NCBI RefSeq assembly: GCF_049897565.1 | Contig: NZ_JAFCWM010000020.1 | Coordinates: 1-64,000, forward strand | Origin: JAFCUW01 sp049897565 | Lineage (GTDB): Bacteria; Pseudomonadota; Gammaproteobacteria; Burkholderiales; Burkholderiaceae_D | Direction: 5' to 3' | Length of the DNA: 64,000 nt | Part shown: in pieces, positions 28,966-38,591 of the stretch | How positions within the stretch are numbered: the stretch's first letter is position 1 | How the letters are laid out: each line of letters opens with the position of its first letter | Translations under genes and position numbers: made by a program | The notes under the pieces: model-generated | What the model was told of the DNA's origin: nothing | What the model saw: only the letters and a program-made list of their open reading frames with translations | The model's database searches: none

Positions 28966-29880
28966 GTGAATGGCTCGCCGCTGAGCCTGCGCGACTACCT
29001 CGCCGCGCTGGGCGTCGTCCTGATCTGGGGCACCAACTTCATCGCCATGAAGTATGCCTTGCATCACATGACGCCGTTCCAGCTCGGCGCCGGCCGCTAC
29101 CTGTTCGCGGTGCTGCCGCTGATCCTGTTCGTGCCGCGCCCGCAGCTGCCGGCCAAGTGGGTGATCCTGTATGGCCTGTTCCAGGGCGTCGGCCAGTTCG
29201 GCTTCCTGTTCCTGGCGCTGAAGGTAGGCATGTCGGCCGCGCTGGGATCGGTGCTGATGCAAACCCAGGTCTTTTTCACCGCGCTGTTCGGCTTCGTGCT
29301 GCTGCGCGAGCATGCCAGCCGTTCGCTGCTGGCCGGCCTGTTCATCGCCGCCCTCGGCATCACCTGCTTCGCCCTGAACTACCTGGCGCCGGGCGCCGAC
29401 ACCGGCGGCACCACGGCGGCCGGCTTCGTGCTGGTGCTTGGCTCGGCGGCGATGTGGGCGGCGTCGAACATCGTCGTGCGGCGCGCGCAGCAAGCCACGC
29501 CGCAGTTCGAGGTGGTGCCGTTCATGGTATGGAGTTCGCTCGTGCCGATCATCCCGTTTGCCCTGCTGTCGCTGGCGTTCGACGCGCCGGCCACGCGCTG
29601 GCAATGGACGTCGGCGCCGCCGTCGACGTGGCTGTCGCTGGCCTACCTGGGCTGGTTCGCCACCATCCTCGCCTATGCGCTGTGGACCGGGCTGCTGAAA
29701 CGGCACGCGCTGAACCGGGTGGCGCCGTTCAGCCTCGGGGTGCCGGTGGTGGGCATCAGCTCCGGCATGCTGGTGCTGGGCGAATCGGTCAGCGCCTGGC
29801 AGTGGGCCGGTGTGACGCTGGTGGTGGCCGCTCTGGCGACCGTCATGTTTGGCCCGCGTCTGCTCGAAAAGCGCGGATAG
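28966..29880 (+). CDS. EamA-family (DMT) metabolite exporter
   Basis: A 304-residue membrane protein of the drug/metabolite transporter superfamily with two EamA repeats, about ten helices. WGTNFIAMKYALHHMTP is the typical N-terminal EamA motif, and VAPFSLGVPVVGISSGMLVLGE the second-repeat motif. It resembles the cysteine/O-acetylserine exporter EamA, but the substrate is not settled. GTG 28966 is used, two bases after the LivF stop, which suggests co-transcription with an amino acid importer. Confidence 0.85.
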   Translation: MNGSPLSLRDYLAALGVVLIWGTNFIAMKYALHHMTPFQLGAGRYLFAVLPLILFVPRPQLPAKWVILYGLFQGVGQFGFLFLALKVGMSAALGSVLMQTQVFFTALFGFVLLREHASRSLLAGLFIAALGITCFALNYLAPGADTGGTTAAGFVLVLGSAAMWAASNIVVRRAQQATPQFEVVPFMVWSSLVPIIPFALLSLAFDAPATRWQWTSAPPSTWLSLAYLGWFATILAYALWTGLLKRHALNRVAPFSLGVPVVGISSGMLVLGESVSAWQWAGVTLVVAALATVMFGPRLLEKRG

Positions 29881-29974
29881 CGCCTTCACCAGCGACTTCC
29901 AGTGCTGTAAAATTGGCGCCTGATCCCATGCGCCCCCACGCTCTTGCCATGCCCATCATCGACGCGCAGCATAC

Positions 29975-32026
29975 ATGAAGCTGCGTACCTACTACCTGCT
30001 GCTGGCTTTTTCGATCGTACTGCCGGCGGCGGTGTTTTGCACCATCGCCCTGAAGGTACTGCTCGAAGCCCAGCACGACTCGGCCATCGAACGCATTCAG
30101 GGCAGCGTGCGGCTGGCGTCGATGGTGATCGACAGCGATAAGCGGCGCGCCGAAGCGGTGCTGCGCGCACTGGCCGGCTCCGGCGCCATGGCCGACGGCG
30201 ACCTGCGGCGCCTCCACGATGAAGCGCATGCGGTCAATGCCGGCAGCGGCGCGTGGATCATCCTGTATGACCGCAACGGCGAGCAACTGGTCAACACGCG
30301 CCACGCATTCGGCAGCGGAAAACTGCCGATCAGGCCCGATCCGCAGCAGGTGGCCACCCTGCTCGCCATCGGCAAGGCGCACGTCTCGGGGATGCGCTGG
30401 GGTGCTGAACTGAAGAACAATTTCGTCATGGTCGAAGTGCCGATGAAGTCGCGCTCGGGCGAACAGTACATCATCGGGCAGGCGTTCTCGCCGGCGTTTT
30501 TCAACCGTTCGTTCGCCGGCAACGCGATTCCGCCGAGCTGGCGCGTGATGGTGCTCGACTCGACCGGCACGGTGAATGCACGCAGCCTCAACTCGGCCGC
30601 GTAGGTCGGCACCAGGGCCAAACCGGAACTGCTGAAGGCGATCGCCAACTCCGCGGCCGGCGTACTGCGCCACGACACCGCGGAAGCGGTTGAAGTGTCC
30701 GACGTCTACACGCGGATGGCCGGATCGGAGTGCCCGATCATGGTCGGCGCGCCGGTGGCCGAGATTGACAGCTCGGTGTGGCGCGGCATCGGCGCCATCG
30801 CCATCGGCCTTTTCATCGCGATGGCGGCGGCGTCCTGGAAGCTGGCGACCGCCTGCAGGAGGAAGTGCAATCGCGTGCGGCCGCCGAGCGGGAACGCAAC
30901 CAGTTGCTGGTGCTCGAGAAGGATGCGCGCGCGCCGAACAACAGAATGCGGCGAAAGACGAATTTCTCGCCATGCTGGGCCACGAGCTGCGCAATCCCTG
31001 TCGGCGGTGGCCAGCGCCGTGCACATCCTCGACAGCGAACGCGAAGTCGACCCGTCGCTGCTGGCGCGCGCGCGCAACGTGGTGCGGCGCCAGACCGATC
31101 ACCTGCGCAAGCTGGTCGACGACCTGCTGGAAGTGAACCGCGCGCTGATGGGCAAGCTCACGCTCGACAAGTCGCTGGTCGACCTGGGCGAAGTGGCGCG
31201 GCGCTGCGTCGAGACGCTGCGGGCGGGCGCGCGCACCGCGCACTTCAAGTTTCACGTCGATACGGTGGCGGCGACCGTCGATGCCGATCTCACCCGGCTG
31301 GTGCAGATCATCGACAACATCCTCGACAACGCCGTCAAGTACAGCCCTGACGGCGGACGCGTCGACGTCGTCGTGCGCCACGCCGACGGCTGGGCCGAAC
31401 TGGTGGTGCGCGATTCGGGCATGGGGATCGCGGTCGAACTGCTGCCGAAGGTATTCACGATTTTCGTGCAGGGCGCGCAGTCGCTGCAGCGCGTGCAAGG
31501 CGGCCTCGGGATCGGCCTGTCGCTGGTACGCCGGCTGGCGGAGATGCACGGCGGGACGGTGTCGATCGACAGCGCCGGCAGCGGCAAAGGCGCCAGCGTG
31601 ACGGTGCGCCTGCCGCTGCTGGCGCAACCGGCACACAGCGCGCCGGCGAACGCCGCCTCAAGCAGCGCAGCGCTGCGCCGCGTTCTGCTGATCGAAGACA
31701 ACGAGGACGCGCGCGACATGATGGCGGCGCTGCTCGAACTGCTGTCGTGCGACGTGGCCACCGCTGCCACCGTCCCGCAAGGCATCGCGCTGGCGCAGGC
31801 GCGCCAGCCGGAGATCGCCATCATCGACATCGGCCTGGCCGGCATGGACGGCTACGCGATCGCCAAGGCCTTGAAGGACGACCCGGCGACAGCGCTCATC
31901 GCGCTGACCGGATACGGCAGCGCGGCCGACCGCCAGCGCGCATTCGATGCCGGATTTCAGCATCACTTCACCAAGCCGATCTCGATCGAACAACTTGAGC
32001 TTGCACTCTCGCCAACTGCGTTGTGA
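29975..32026 (+). pseudogene. Hybrid sensor histidine kinase pseudogene
   Basis: A sensor kinase disrupted by one in-frame stop and about three frameshifts. The start (MKLRTYYLLLAFSIVLPAAV) is a membrane segment, followed by a sensor domain to the TAG at 30602-30604. The frame continues, with a second membrane segment near 30780. Between 30840 and 31005 it moves to a second and a third frame (EEVQSRAAAERERNQL; then AAKDEFLAMLGHELRNP, the H-box with the phospho-acceptor His) and returns at a missing C near 31000. The ATPase domain (DNILDNAVKYSPDGGRV) and a C-terminal receiver (LLIEDNEDARDMM, DIGLAGMDGY) are intact. Sequencing error is possible, but four lesions in one gene favour decay. Confidence 0.85.
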
Positions 32027-32188
32027 GCGCACAACTGATCAGGGCGCCCGAGGCGATAGCCGACACATTGTGATTGCGGCAGAAATGTTTTTCGTGGGAG
32101 TATAGTCCTTCCTTGTTCCACCTCAACCCGGTGAAACGACGCGCGGCTCCGGCCTTGCGCGCAACTTGTGCTACCGCCAAAGGCCGCC

Positions 32189-32848
32189 ATGCAGCTCGAC
32201 CCCTTGTCCTTCCCCGACCCGCGTACGTTGGGCAACAGGGCCATGGCGCTGGCCATGCTGGACGCGCTGATCTGCCCCGAATTCGAGTACCGCTATTTCA
32301 CGTTCGACGCCGCCTGGGGCGACGATGAGCAGATGGGCGCGATGCGCAACGGCGATGGCGACCACTGGTTCCTGCACCTGTCCGACAGCGGCGCCGCATT
32401 GAAGGGATACGTGCAGGAGCTCGAGCACAGCGACACGCGCGCACTGGCGCGCGAAGTGCAGCGCCGCGTCCCCGCCGACTTCAACTCCTTTCTGCACGAG
32501 CCGTCGTTCGCGATGGACGCGGTGAGTTACTTCTACTGGCGCCGCAGCGGCGACCACGCCTGGACCAAGGTCGCGCACCCGGAACCGGGCCTGACGCAGT
32601 GCGCCGACGGCTCTGTCGACTACCTGTCGATCCTGCTCGCGCCGGCCGACTGCTACTACGATTACGCCACCGACTACTTCGAATGCGAGCCGCCGATTGC
32701 CAGCATCGACCATATCTACGGCATGGCGCCGCTGACGCCGGCGATCGTCAAAAGCCTCAATCCCCAGCTGTCGATGGCGGAAGCGCAAGCGGCGGCCGCC
32801 GCGATTGGGTATCCGCGGGTCAGCGCTCGCGCCAGCCTGCCCTGTTAA
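32189..32848 (+). CDS. Hypothetical protein
   Basis: A 219-residue soluble protein I do not recognise. It has no signal peptide and no membrane segment. Residues include LDALICPEFEYRYFTFDAAWG and MRNGDGDHWFLHLSDSG near the start and YYDYATDYFECEPPIASIDHIYGM near the end, rich in aromatic and acidic residues. There are no recognised catalytic motifs. ATG 32189 is used; the RBS is weak. Base composition and codon use look like the neighbours. It is followed at once by the repeat cluster at 32851. Confidence 0.6.
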   Translation: MQLDPLSFPDPRTLGNRAMALAMLDALICPEFEYRYFTFDAAWGDDEQMGAMRNGDGDHWFLHLSDSGAALKGYVQELEHSDTRALAREVQRRVPADFNSFLHEPSFAMDAVSYFYWRRSGDHAWTKVAHPEPGLTQCADGSVDYLSILLAPADCYYDYATDYFECEPPIASIDHIYGMAPLTPAIVKSLNPQLSMAEAQAAAAAIGYPRVSARASLPC

Positions 32849-32850
32849 AA

Positions 32851-32959
32851 GCTGGTGTCAGGTCTGACATTCGCACATTTCCTAAACTAAAAGCTGGTGT
32901 CAGGTCTGACATTCGAACATTTCATGAAGACGAAATGTCCGAATGTCAGACCTGACACC
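32851..32959. repeat. Cluster of three GTGTCAGGTCTGACA repeats
   Basis: Two direct copies of AGCTGGTGTCAGGTCTGACA start near 32850 and 32891. The second pairs with an inverted third copy (GAATGTCAGACCTGACACC, ending 32959) to form a stem of about 28 bp around ATGAAGAC. It fills the gap between the hypothetical gene and the convergent DUF72 gene. Confidence 0.85.
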
Positions 32960-32963
32960 GGTG

Positions 32964-33737
32964 TTAACGCGGCCCCAGCAGATCCTGCAGCGCGACCGCG
33001 TTGGTTGTCGCCGCGCCCGCCGCCGTATTATCGAACACGACCCACACGGTGCGCCCCGCCGCGGTATGCAGCCGCAGGTCGACCGCCAGCTCGGCGATGT
33101 AGTGCGGCTCATACGACGAATAGTAGATGCGCGGTGAACCGTGCAGCCGCACGTACATATCGGCGGTGGTCGGCACGGGCGGCCCGTCTTGGCCCTTGGC
33201 CGGATCGGCGATCACGCGCGTGATGTCATGGTCGGCCAGCAGATGGGTGGCCTCGTCGCCAAACCAGCTCGGATGGCGCGCCTCGCACGCGACCATGCAG
33301 CCAAACGACTGCTTCAGCAGCTTCAGAAAATCGGCCGCCGGGGCAGTGTCGAACTCGAACTTGGGTGGCAGCTGCATCAGCACGCAGCCGAGCTTTTCGC
33401 CGAGCGCGCCCGCCTCGAGCGCGAACTGGCGCAGCAGCGGCTGGCACGCGAGCAGGCGGGCGTCGTGCGTGATCGCGCGCGGCAGCTTGACCGAAAAGCG
33501 GAAGTGCTCGGGCACGCTGTCGGCCCAGCGCGCGTAGGTCTGCACGCGGTGCGGCTTGTAAAAGCACGAGTTGATTTCAACGATAGGAAAGGTCGCGGCG
33601 TAGCGTTCGAGGTGGCTGCCCTCGTCGGAAAACGACGGTTTGTTCTCGCGCGGGATGGTCCAGCCGGCGCAGCCGATCAGCGCCCGGCCGGGTTCGACCA
33701 GCAGCGGGTGCTTAAGTTGGTTGTCAGTGAAGGACAT
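32964..33737 (-). CDS. DUF72-family protein (YecE-like)
   Basis: A 257-residue cytoplasmic TIM-barrel protein of the DUF72 family, whose function is not established. Family marks: IGCAGWTIPREN near the start, YAATFPIVEINSCFYKPHRV, FRFSVKLPRAITH, and YVRLHGSPRIYYSSY near the end. Length is normal. It is single, between the repeat cluster and trxC on the other strand. Confidence 0.9.
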   Translation of the reverse strand: MSFTDNQLKHPLLVEPGRALIGCAGWTIPRENKPSFSDEGSHLERYAATFPIVEINSCFYKPHRVQTYARWADSVPEHFRFSVKLPRAITHDARLLACQPLLRQFALEAGALGEKLGCVLMQLPPKFEFDTAPAADFLKLLKQSFGCMVACEARHPSWFGDEATHLLADHDITRVIADPAKGQDGPPVPTTADMYVRLHGSPRIYYSSYEPHYIAELAVDLRLHTAAGRTVWVVFDNTAAGAATTNAVALQDLLGPR

Positions 33738-33864
33738 CGTTAAATTTTACGACAGAAGAAAACTTCCCCCTGGCACGTTTGGCCACGGCTGGGCGCCGAA
33801 CGGAACGCACAGTGCGCGCCGCTGGTCTTACAATAGCGATCACACCAGCATGATGGAGGCATCG

Positions 33865-34305
33865 ATGAGCGACCCTGTACACGTAGTATGTCCGCACTGC
33901 GACGCGGTGAACCGGCTCAGCGCCGAGCGCCTGGCCGACCAGCCCGTGTGCGGCAAGTGCGCAAAGGGACTGTTCGTGGCCAAGCCGCTCGACGTCGACG
34001 GTGCGCGCTTTGCCAAGCACATCGGGCGCAACGACATCCCGGTGCTGGTCGACTTCTGGGCGCCGTGGTGCGGCCCGTGCAAGATGATGGCGCCGGCCTA
34101 CAACCAGGCGGCGCAAAAGCTCGAGCCGAAAATGCGCCTGCTGAAGGTCGATACCGAGCAGGCGCAGGAGCTGGGGTCGCGCTACAACATCCGCAGCATC
34201 CCGACATTGGCGCTGTTCCTCAACGGTAAGGAAATCGCGCGCCAGGCCGGCGCCATGGATGCCGGCAGCATCGTCGCCTGGGCGCAGGCGAACGGCGCCA
34301 GGTAG
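33865..34305 (+). CDS. trxC: Thioredoxin 2 (zinc-binding thioredoxin)
   Basis: A 146-residue disulphide reductase. The N-terminal zinc module has two CxxC pairs (VVCPHCD and VCGKC), the hallmark of TrxC. The thioredoxin domain carries the active site FWAPWCGPCKMMAP at about residues 62-75 and the cis-Pro segment SIPTLALF. ATG 33865 is chosen because GGAGG lies five bases before it; ATGs at 33850 and 33853 are in frame. It probably helps in oxidative stress. Confidence 0.94.
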   Translation: MSDPVHVVCPHCDAVNRLSAERLADQPVCGKCAKGLFVAKPLDVDGARFAKHIGRNDIPVLVDFWAPWCGPCKMMAPAYNQAAQKLEPKMRLLKVDTEQAQELGSRYNIRSIPTLALFLNGKEIARQAGAMDAGSIVAWAQANGAR

Positions 34306-34378
34306 ATCCGTACGGCTGCCATGTCGAAACGTTAAGCAGTCCTGTTACAATTGTCGAATAGCCATCAAAGGAGAGACC

Positions 34379-34741
34379 ATGTCGCAGCAATTGGTATTAG
34401 ACACTAACAGCGAAGACGCCAAACAATTTGCCCGGCTGATGTACATCGCCCATGCGCTGACCTTCTTCTTCTCGCTTGGCATGCTGTCAATCATTCCGGT
34501 GATCATCAACTACGTCAAACGCCCGTACACCGAAGGCACGCTCGTCTACAGCCACCATACCTGGATGATCCGCTCGTTCTGGTATTACGTGCTGTGGATG
34601 GTGGTCGGCGGCGCGCTGTTCGTCACCATCATCGGCATTCCGGTGGCTTGGCTGGTGTGGGTCGGCGCCTGGGTGTGGAAGGCCTATCGCCTGATCCGCG
34701 GCTTCGTCGACCTCAACAACAACCGCCCGATGCCAGTCTGA
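34379..34741 (+). CDS. DUF4870-like small membrane protein
   Basis: A 120-residue inner-membrane protein with three hydrophobic segments: IAHALTFFFSLGMLSIIPVI, WYYVLWMVVGGALFVTIIGI and VAWLVWVGAWVWKAYRLIRG. The pattern FARLMYIAHALTF with a C-terminal YRLIRGF is typical of the DUF4870-type (COG3671) family, of unknown function. AAAGGAGAG before the ATG is a strong RBS. It lies between trxC and cheV. Confidence 0.8.
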   Translation: MSQQLVLDTNSEDAKQFARLMYIAHALTFFFSLGMLSIIPVIINYVKRPYTEGTLVYSHHTWMIRSFWYYVLWMVVGGALFVTIIGIPVAWLVWVGAWVWKAYRLIRGFVDLNNNRPMPV

Positions 34742-34832
34742 TCGCCCCACCTCGTGATGATTTTCAGCAAGGTGTTCATTGCCTTGCTGAATTACTGTCC
34801 CAAAGGACATTCACGACACGAGGACGAGCGAC

Positions 34833-35792
34833 ATGAAATCAGTGCAGCAGGAAGTCGACGAGCGCAGCAACCTGGCAGGCACCAACAAGTTCGAACTGTT
34901 GCTGTTCCGCCTCGGTGGCGACCACAACGGCGAACGTAGCGAACTGTTCGGCATCAACGTCTTCAAGATCCGCGAGATTGTCGCAATGCCGGAAATTACC
35001 GCGATCGCCGGTTCGATGCCGCACGTGCTCGGCGTCGTCAACCTGCGCGGCGCGATCATCCAGGTGCTCGACCTGCCGGCAATTGCCGGCTGCGTGCCCA
35101 AAACTGGACTCAATATCATGCTGGTCACCGAATTTGCGCGCACCACGCAAGCGTTCGCCGTCGAATCGGTGGAAGAGATCGTGCGGCTCGACTGGAGCCG
35201 CGTGCTGTCGGCCGAGCAAAGCGCCGGCAACGGCGGCCTGGTGACGAGCATCGCGCGGCTCGACGACGATGGCGGCCGGCTGGCACAAGTACTCGACCTC
35301 GAAACCATCCTGCGCAACATGACGCCGACCGACCGGCCAGACGTCAACCCCGGCACGATCGGCCCGGCGATCAAGCTCAAGCCCGGCGCGGTGGTGCTGG
35401 CCGCGGACGACTCGGTGGTGGCGCGCGCGCTGATCGAACAGGGCCTCGATGCGGTCGGCGTGCCGTTCATTATGACCAAGACCGGCAAGGAAGCGTGGGA
35501 CCAGCTGCACGCCATCGCCAACCAGGCCGAGGCCGAGGGCAAGACCGTCTACGACAAGGTGGCGCTGGTGCTGACGGACCTGGAGATGCCCGAGATGGAT
35601 GGCTTCACGCTCACCCGCAGCATCAAGAAAAGCGCGCGCTTCAATAACCTGCCGGTGGTGATTCATTCTTCGCTGTCGGGGACGACCAACGAGGAGCATG
35701 TGCGCAACGTCGGGGCCGATGCGTATGTCGCGAAGTTTTCGTCGGGGGAGCTGGCGAAGGCGATTCGGGCGGTGGCGAGTAACGAACCGTGA
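34833..35792 (+). CDS. cheV: Chemotaxis scaffold protein CheV
   Basis: A 319-residue CheW-receiver fusion that couples chemoreceptors to CheA and adapts to phosphorylation. Residues about 15-165 are CheW-like (KFELLLFRLGGD, VFKIREIVAMPEI, LGVVNLRGAIIQVLDL). Residues about 188-318 are a receiver domain, with phospho-acceptor Asp near 248 in LTDLEMPEMDGFT and Lys in YVAKFSSGEL. The gene stands alone; no cheA, cheW or receptor gene is nearby in the window. Confidence 0.93.
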   Translation: MKSVQQEVDERSNLAGTNKFELLLFRLGGDHNGERSELFGINVFKIREIVAMPEITAIAGSMPHVLGVVNLRGAIIQVLDLPAIAGCVPKTGLNIMLVTEFARTTQAFAVESVEEIVRLDWSRVLSAEQSAGNGGLVTSIARLDDDGGRLAQVLDLETILRNMTPTDRPDVNPGTIGPAIKLKPGAVVLAADDSVVARALIEQGLDAVGVPFIMTKTGKEAWDQLHAIANQAEAEGKTVYDKVALVLTDLEMPEMDGFTLTRSIKKSARFNNLPVVIHSSLSGTTNEEHVRNVGADAYVAKFSSGELAKAIRAVASNEP

Positions 35793-35854
35793 ACCAACGG
35801 TTTTTCGTTAGCGGGCCACCGGTTTGACGTCGGGGGTACTGCGGCGGCTACACC

Positions 35855-35898
35855 GGGTCTGACCCCGTGGGGTCAGACCCCAGACCTGACCCCAGACC
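35855..35898. repeat. GGGTCTGACCCC/GGGGTCAGACCC palindrome with extra half copies
   Basis: Two 12-base arms around GT at 35855-35880, then two more partial copies (CAGACCTGACC, CAGACCTA). It lies between the convergent cheV and cystathionine beta-lyase genes and ends within the latter's stop region. Confidence 0.82.
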
Positions 35899-37061
35899 TA
35901 CAGCGCGCTGAAGGCTTGCTCGATGTCGGCGATCAGGTCGACGGTGTCTTCGAGGCCGATGTTGAAGCGCACCAGCACCCCGCCATCGCTCCAGCCGCTG
36001 CGCATTGCCTGGATCCGGTACGGCATCACCAGGCTGTTGGCGCCGCCCCAGCTGTAACCGAGTCCAAACAACTCCAGCTGGTCGACGAAGCGGTCGGTCT
36101 GCGCTTCCGTGTACCTGGCGTCGAACACCACCGAGAACAAGCCGCCGGCGCCGCTGAAGTCACGCTGCCAGATGTCGTGGCCGGGGCAATCGGCGAACGC
36201 CGGGTGCAGCACCCGGGCGACTTCCGGGCGCGCCTTCAGCCAGGTGGCCACTTTGCGTGCACTGGCGTCGTGCGCTTCGAAGCGCAGCTTCATGCTCGGC
36301 AGGCCGCGCATGACGAGGTAGGCGTCGTCGGGACTGACGCCCATCCCCAGCCGCATGTGGGCCAGCGCCAGCCGGTCGTTCAACGCGCGGTCGCGCGTGA
36401 TCAGCGCGCCCATCAACACGTCCGAGCCGCCCGACTGGTACTTCGTCAGCGCTTGCATGATGATGTCGACGCCACGGTCAAAGCCGCGCAGCGCGAGGCC
36501 GGCCGACCAGGTGTTGTCGAGTGCGACCAGCACGCCCTTGTCGTGCGCCGCCTTGCAGATCGCCGGCAGGTCCGGCACTTCCATCGACACCGAGCCAGGC
36601 GCCTCGGTCCAGATCAGCTTCGTGTTCGCCTGGATCATGGCGCCGATGCCGGCGCCGATCAGCGGATCGTAATAGCGCGCCGTGATGCCGAAGTCGCGCG
36701 TGAGCCAGGTGCCCAGCTCGCGGTTCGGATTGTAGACGTTGTCCGGCAGGAGCACATCGTCGCCGGTCTTGAGCAGCGCGAAGTCGACCATGGCGATCGC
36801 CGCCAGGCCGCTCGGCGCCAGCAGGCAGAAGCTGCCGCCTTCGATTTCGGCCAGCCGCGCTTCCAGCGTGAACGTGGTCGGCGTGCCGTGCAGGCCGTAG
36901 GTATAGGCGTTTTTCTCTTTCCACTCGCCCGAGCGCATGGCCTCGACGTCCTTGAACAGGACCGTCGAGGCGTGGTGGATCGCGGTCGGGAATGCGCTGA
37001 AGCCTTCGGGAGCTGCGTAGTCGCTGTGGATCAGCGTCGTTTGCGCGGACTTCTTCGCCAT
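35898..37061 (-). CDS. metC: Cystathionine beta-lyase (PLP-dependent)
   Basis: A 387-residue Cys/Met metabolism PLP enzyme that cleaves cystathionine to homocysteine, pyruvate and ammonia. Key marks: TAYTYGLHGTPTTFTLE-type substrate region (NAYTYGLHGTPTTFTLE), the SGLAAIAMVDFALLKTGDDV turn, and the PLP Lys in MQALTKYQSGGSD. The N-terminus MAKKSAQTTLIHSDY at ATG 37061 is the normal one. Its start is 2 bp from the rimO stop, in the same direction. The beta-lyase assignment rests on overall similarity; gamma-lyase relatives share the motifs. Confidence 0.87.
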   Translation of the reverse strand: MAKKSAQTTLIHSDYAAPEGFSAFPTAIHHASTVLFKDVEAMRSGEWKEKNAYTYGLHGTPTTFTLEARLAEIEGGSFCLLAPSGLAAIAMVDFALLKTGDDVLLPDNVYNPNRELGTWLTRDFGITARYYDPLIGAGIGAMIQANTKLIWTEAPGSVSMEVPDLPAICKAAHDKGVLVALDNTWSAGLALRGFDRGVDIIMQALTKYQSGGSDVLMGALITRDRALNDRLALAHMRLGMGVSPDDAYLVMRGLPSMKLRFEAHDASARKVATWLKARPEVARVLHPAFADCPGHDIWQRDFSGAGGLFSVVFDARYTEAQTDRFVDQLELFGLGYSWGGANSLVMPYRIQAMRSGWSDGGVLVRFNIGLEDTVDLIADIEQAFSAL

Positions 37062-37063
37062 GG

Positions 37064-38413
37064 TCAAGCCACCGAGGCCCACAGGTCGTGCGCGTCGGCG
37101 GCGGTGACGACGACATCGGCGAATTCTCCGACCACCAGCTTCTTGCCCGGCATGAGCGAGCGCTTGATGTGGACCACGCCGTCGATTTCAGGCGCATCGG
37201 CCGACGAGCGGCCAACCGCTTCGCGGGCGTTGACTTCGTCGATCAGCACGCGCACGCTCTTGCCGACCTTGGCCTGCAGGCGCTTGGCGGAGATCTCTTC
37301 CTGCAGCAGCATGACGCGGGCGCGACGCTCTTCGCGCAGCTGTTCCGGCACCGGGTTATCGAGCAGGTTGGCGGTCGCGCCTTCGACGGGCGAATAGGCG
37401 AAGCAGCCGAGGCGGTCGATCTGCGCTTCCTTCAGGAAGTCGAGCAGATATTCGAATTCGGTCTCGGTCTCGCCGGGGAAGCCGGCGATGAAAGTGGAGC
37501 GAATCGTCAGGTCCGGGTTCATCGCGCGCCATGCCTGGATGCGGTCGAGGTTCTTCTCGCCGCTGGCCGGGCGCTTCATGCGCTTCAAGACGTCCGGGTG
37601 GGCGTGCTGCATCGGGATGTCGAGGTAAGGCAGCACGTGGCCGCCGCTCATCATCGGAATGACCTGGTCGACGTGCGGGTACGGGTAGACGTAATGCAGG
37701 CGCACCCACGCGCCATACTGCGCGGCGAGCTGGCCGAGCGCCTCGACCAGCTGCGTCATGTGGGTCTTGACCGGGCGGCCGTTCCAGAAGCCGGAGCGGA
37801 ACTTGACGTCGACGCCGTAGGCACTGGTGTCCTGCGAGATGACCAGCAATTCCTTGACGCCGGCCTTGAACAGGTTCTCAGCTTCAATCATCAGGTCGCC
37901 GATCGGACGCGACACCAGGTCGCCGCGCATCGACGGGATGATGCAGAAGCTGCAGCGGTGGTTGCAGCCTTCGGAGATTTTCAGGTAGGCGTAGTGTTTC
38001 GGGGTCAGCTTGACGCCTTGCGACGGCACCAGGTCGAAGAACGGCTCGTGCGGTTTCGGCAGGTGCAGGTGGACCGAGTCCATCACTTCGGCCAGCGCGT
38101 GCGGGCCGGTCACTGCCAGCACCTTCGGGTGCACCTTCATGATGATGTCGTCGCCGGCGGCGTCCTTCTTGGCGCCGAGGCAGCCGGTGACGATGACCCT
38201 GCCGTTTTCCGCCAGCGCTTCGCCGATGGCGTCGAGCGACTCCTGCACCGCGGCGTCGATGAAGCCGCAGGTGTTGACGATGACGAGGTCGGCGCCCTCG
38301 TACGACTTGGCCGTTTCATAACCTTCGGCGCGCAGCTGGGTCAGGATCTGTTCCGAGTCGACCAGCGCCTTCGGGCAGCCGAGCGAAACGAAGCCGACCT
38401 TGGGAGCAGCCAT
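37064..38413 (-). CDS. rimO: Ribosomal protein S12 methylthiotransferase RimO
   Basis: Radical SAM enzyme that methylthiolates an aspartate of ribosomal protein S12. The N-terminal UPF0004 domain begins GFVSLGCPKALVDSEQ, with cluster cysteines also in VNTCGFID and VTGCLGAK. The radical SAM CxxxCxxC is CNHRCSFC. A C-terminal TRAM domain follows. ATG 38413 (MAAPKVGFVSLGC) matches the conserved start; in-frame ATGs at 38473 and 38509 would extend it by 20 or 32 residues, and none has a good RBS. It is followed closely by metC. Confidence 0.94.
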   Translation of the reverse strand: MAAPKVGFVSLGCPKALVDSEQILTQLRAEGYETAKSYEGADLVIVNTCGFIDAAVQESLDAIGEALAENGRVIVTGCLGAKKDAAGDDIIMKVHPKVLAVTGPHALAEVMDSVHLHLPKPHEPFFDLVPSQGVKLTPKHYAYLKISEGCNHRCSFCIIPSMRGDLVSRPIGDLMIEAENLFKAGVKELLVISQDTSAYGVDVKFRSGFWNGRPVKTHMTQLVEALGQLAAQYGAWVRLHYVYPYPHVDQVIPMMSGGHVLPYLDIPMQHAHPDVLKRMKRPASGEKNLDRIQAWRAMNPDLTIRSTFIAGFPGETETEFEYLLDFLKEAQIDRLGCFAYSPVEGATANLLDNPVPEQLREERRARVMLLQEEISAKRLQAKVGKSVRVLIDEVNAREAVGRSSADAPEIDGVVHIKRSLMPGKKLVVGEFADVVVTAADAHDLWASVA

Positions 38414-38532
38414 GGGCGCGGTAACAAGTGAATTGGGTGCGGCGACGATTGGAATACGGCGAAGTTCGGACATGGTATGGGGAGGGACGCAGGCAGACGA
38501 ATCTGCCATTGTACCGCGCCGACGGGCTGGAA

Positions 38533-38572
38533 GGCAAAACGGGGTCAGACCTAGGTCTGACCCCGTTTTGCC
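38533..38572. repeat. Perfect 40-bp palindrome with GGGGTCAGACC core
   Basis: Two exact 20-base arms, GGCAAAACGGGGTCAGACCT and its reverse complement, with no loop. It lies 19 bp downstream of the phaR stop and upstream of rimO, and could act as a terminator (TTTT at both arms). Confidence 0.88.
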
Positions 38573-38591
38573 ACCCCGGTGTAGCTGCGGG

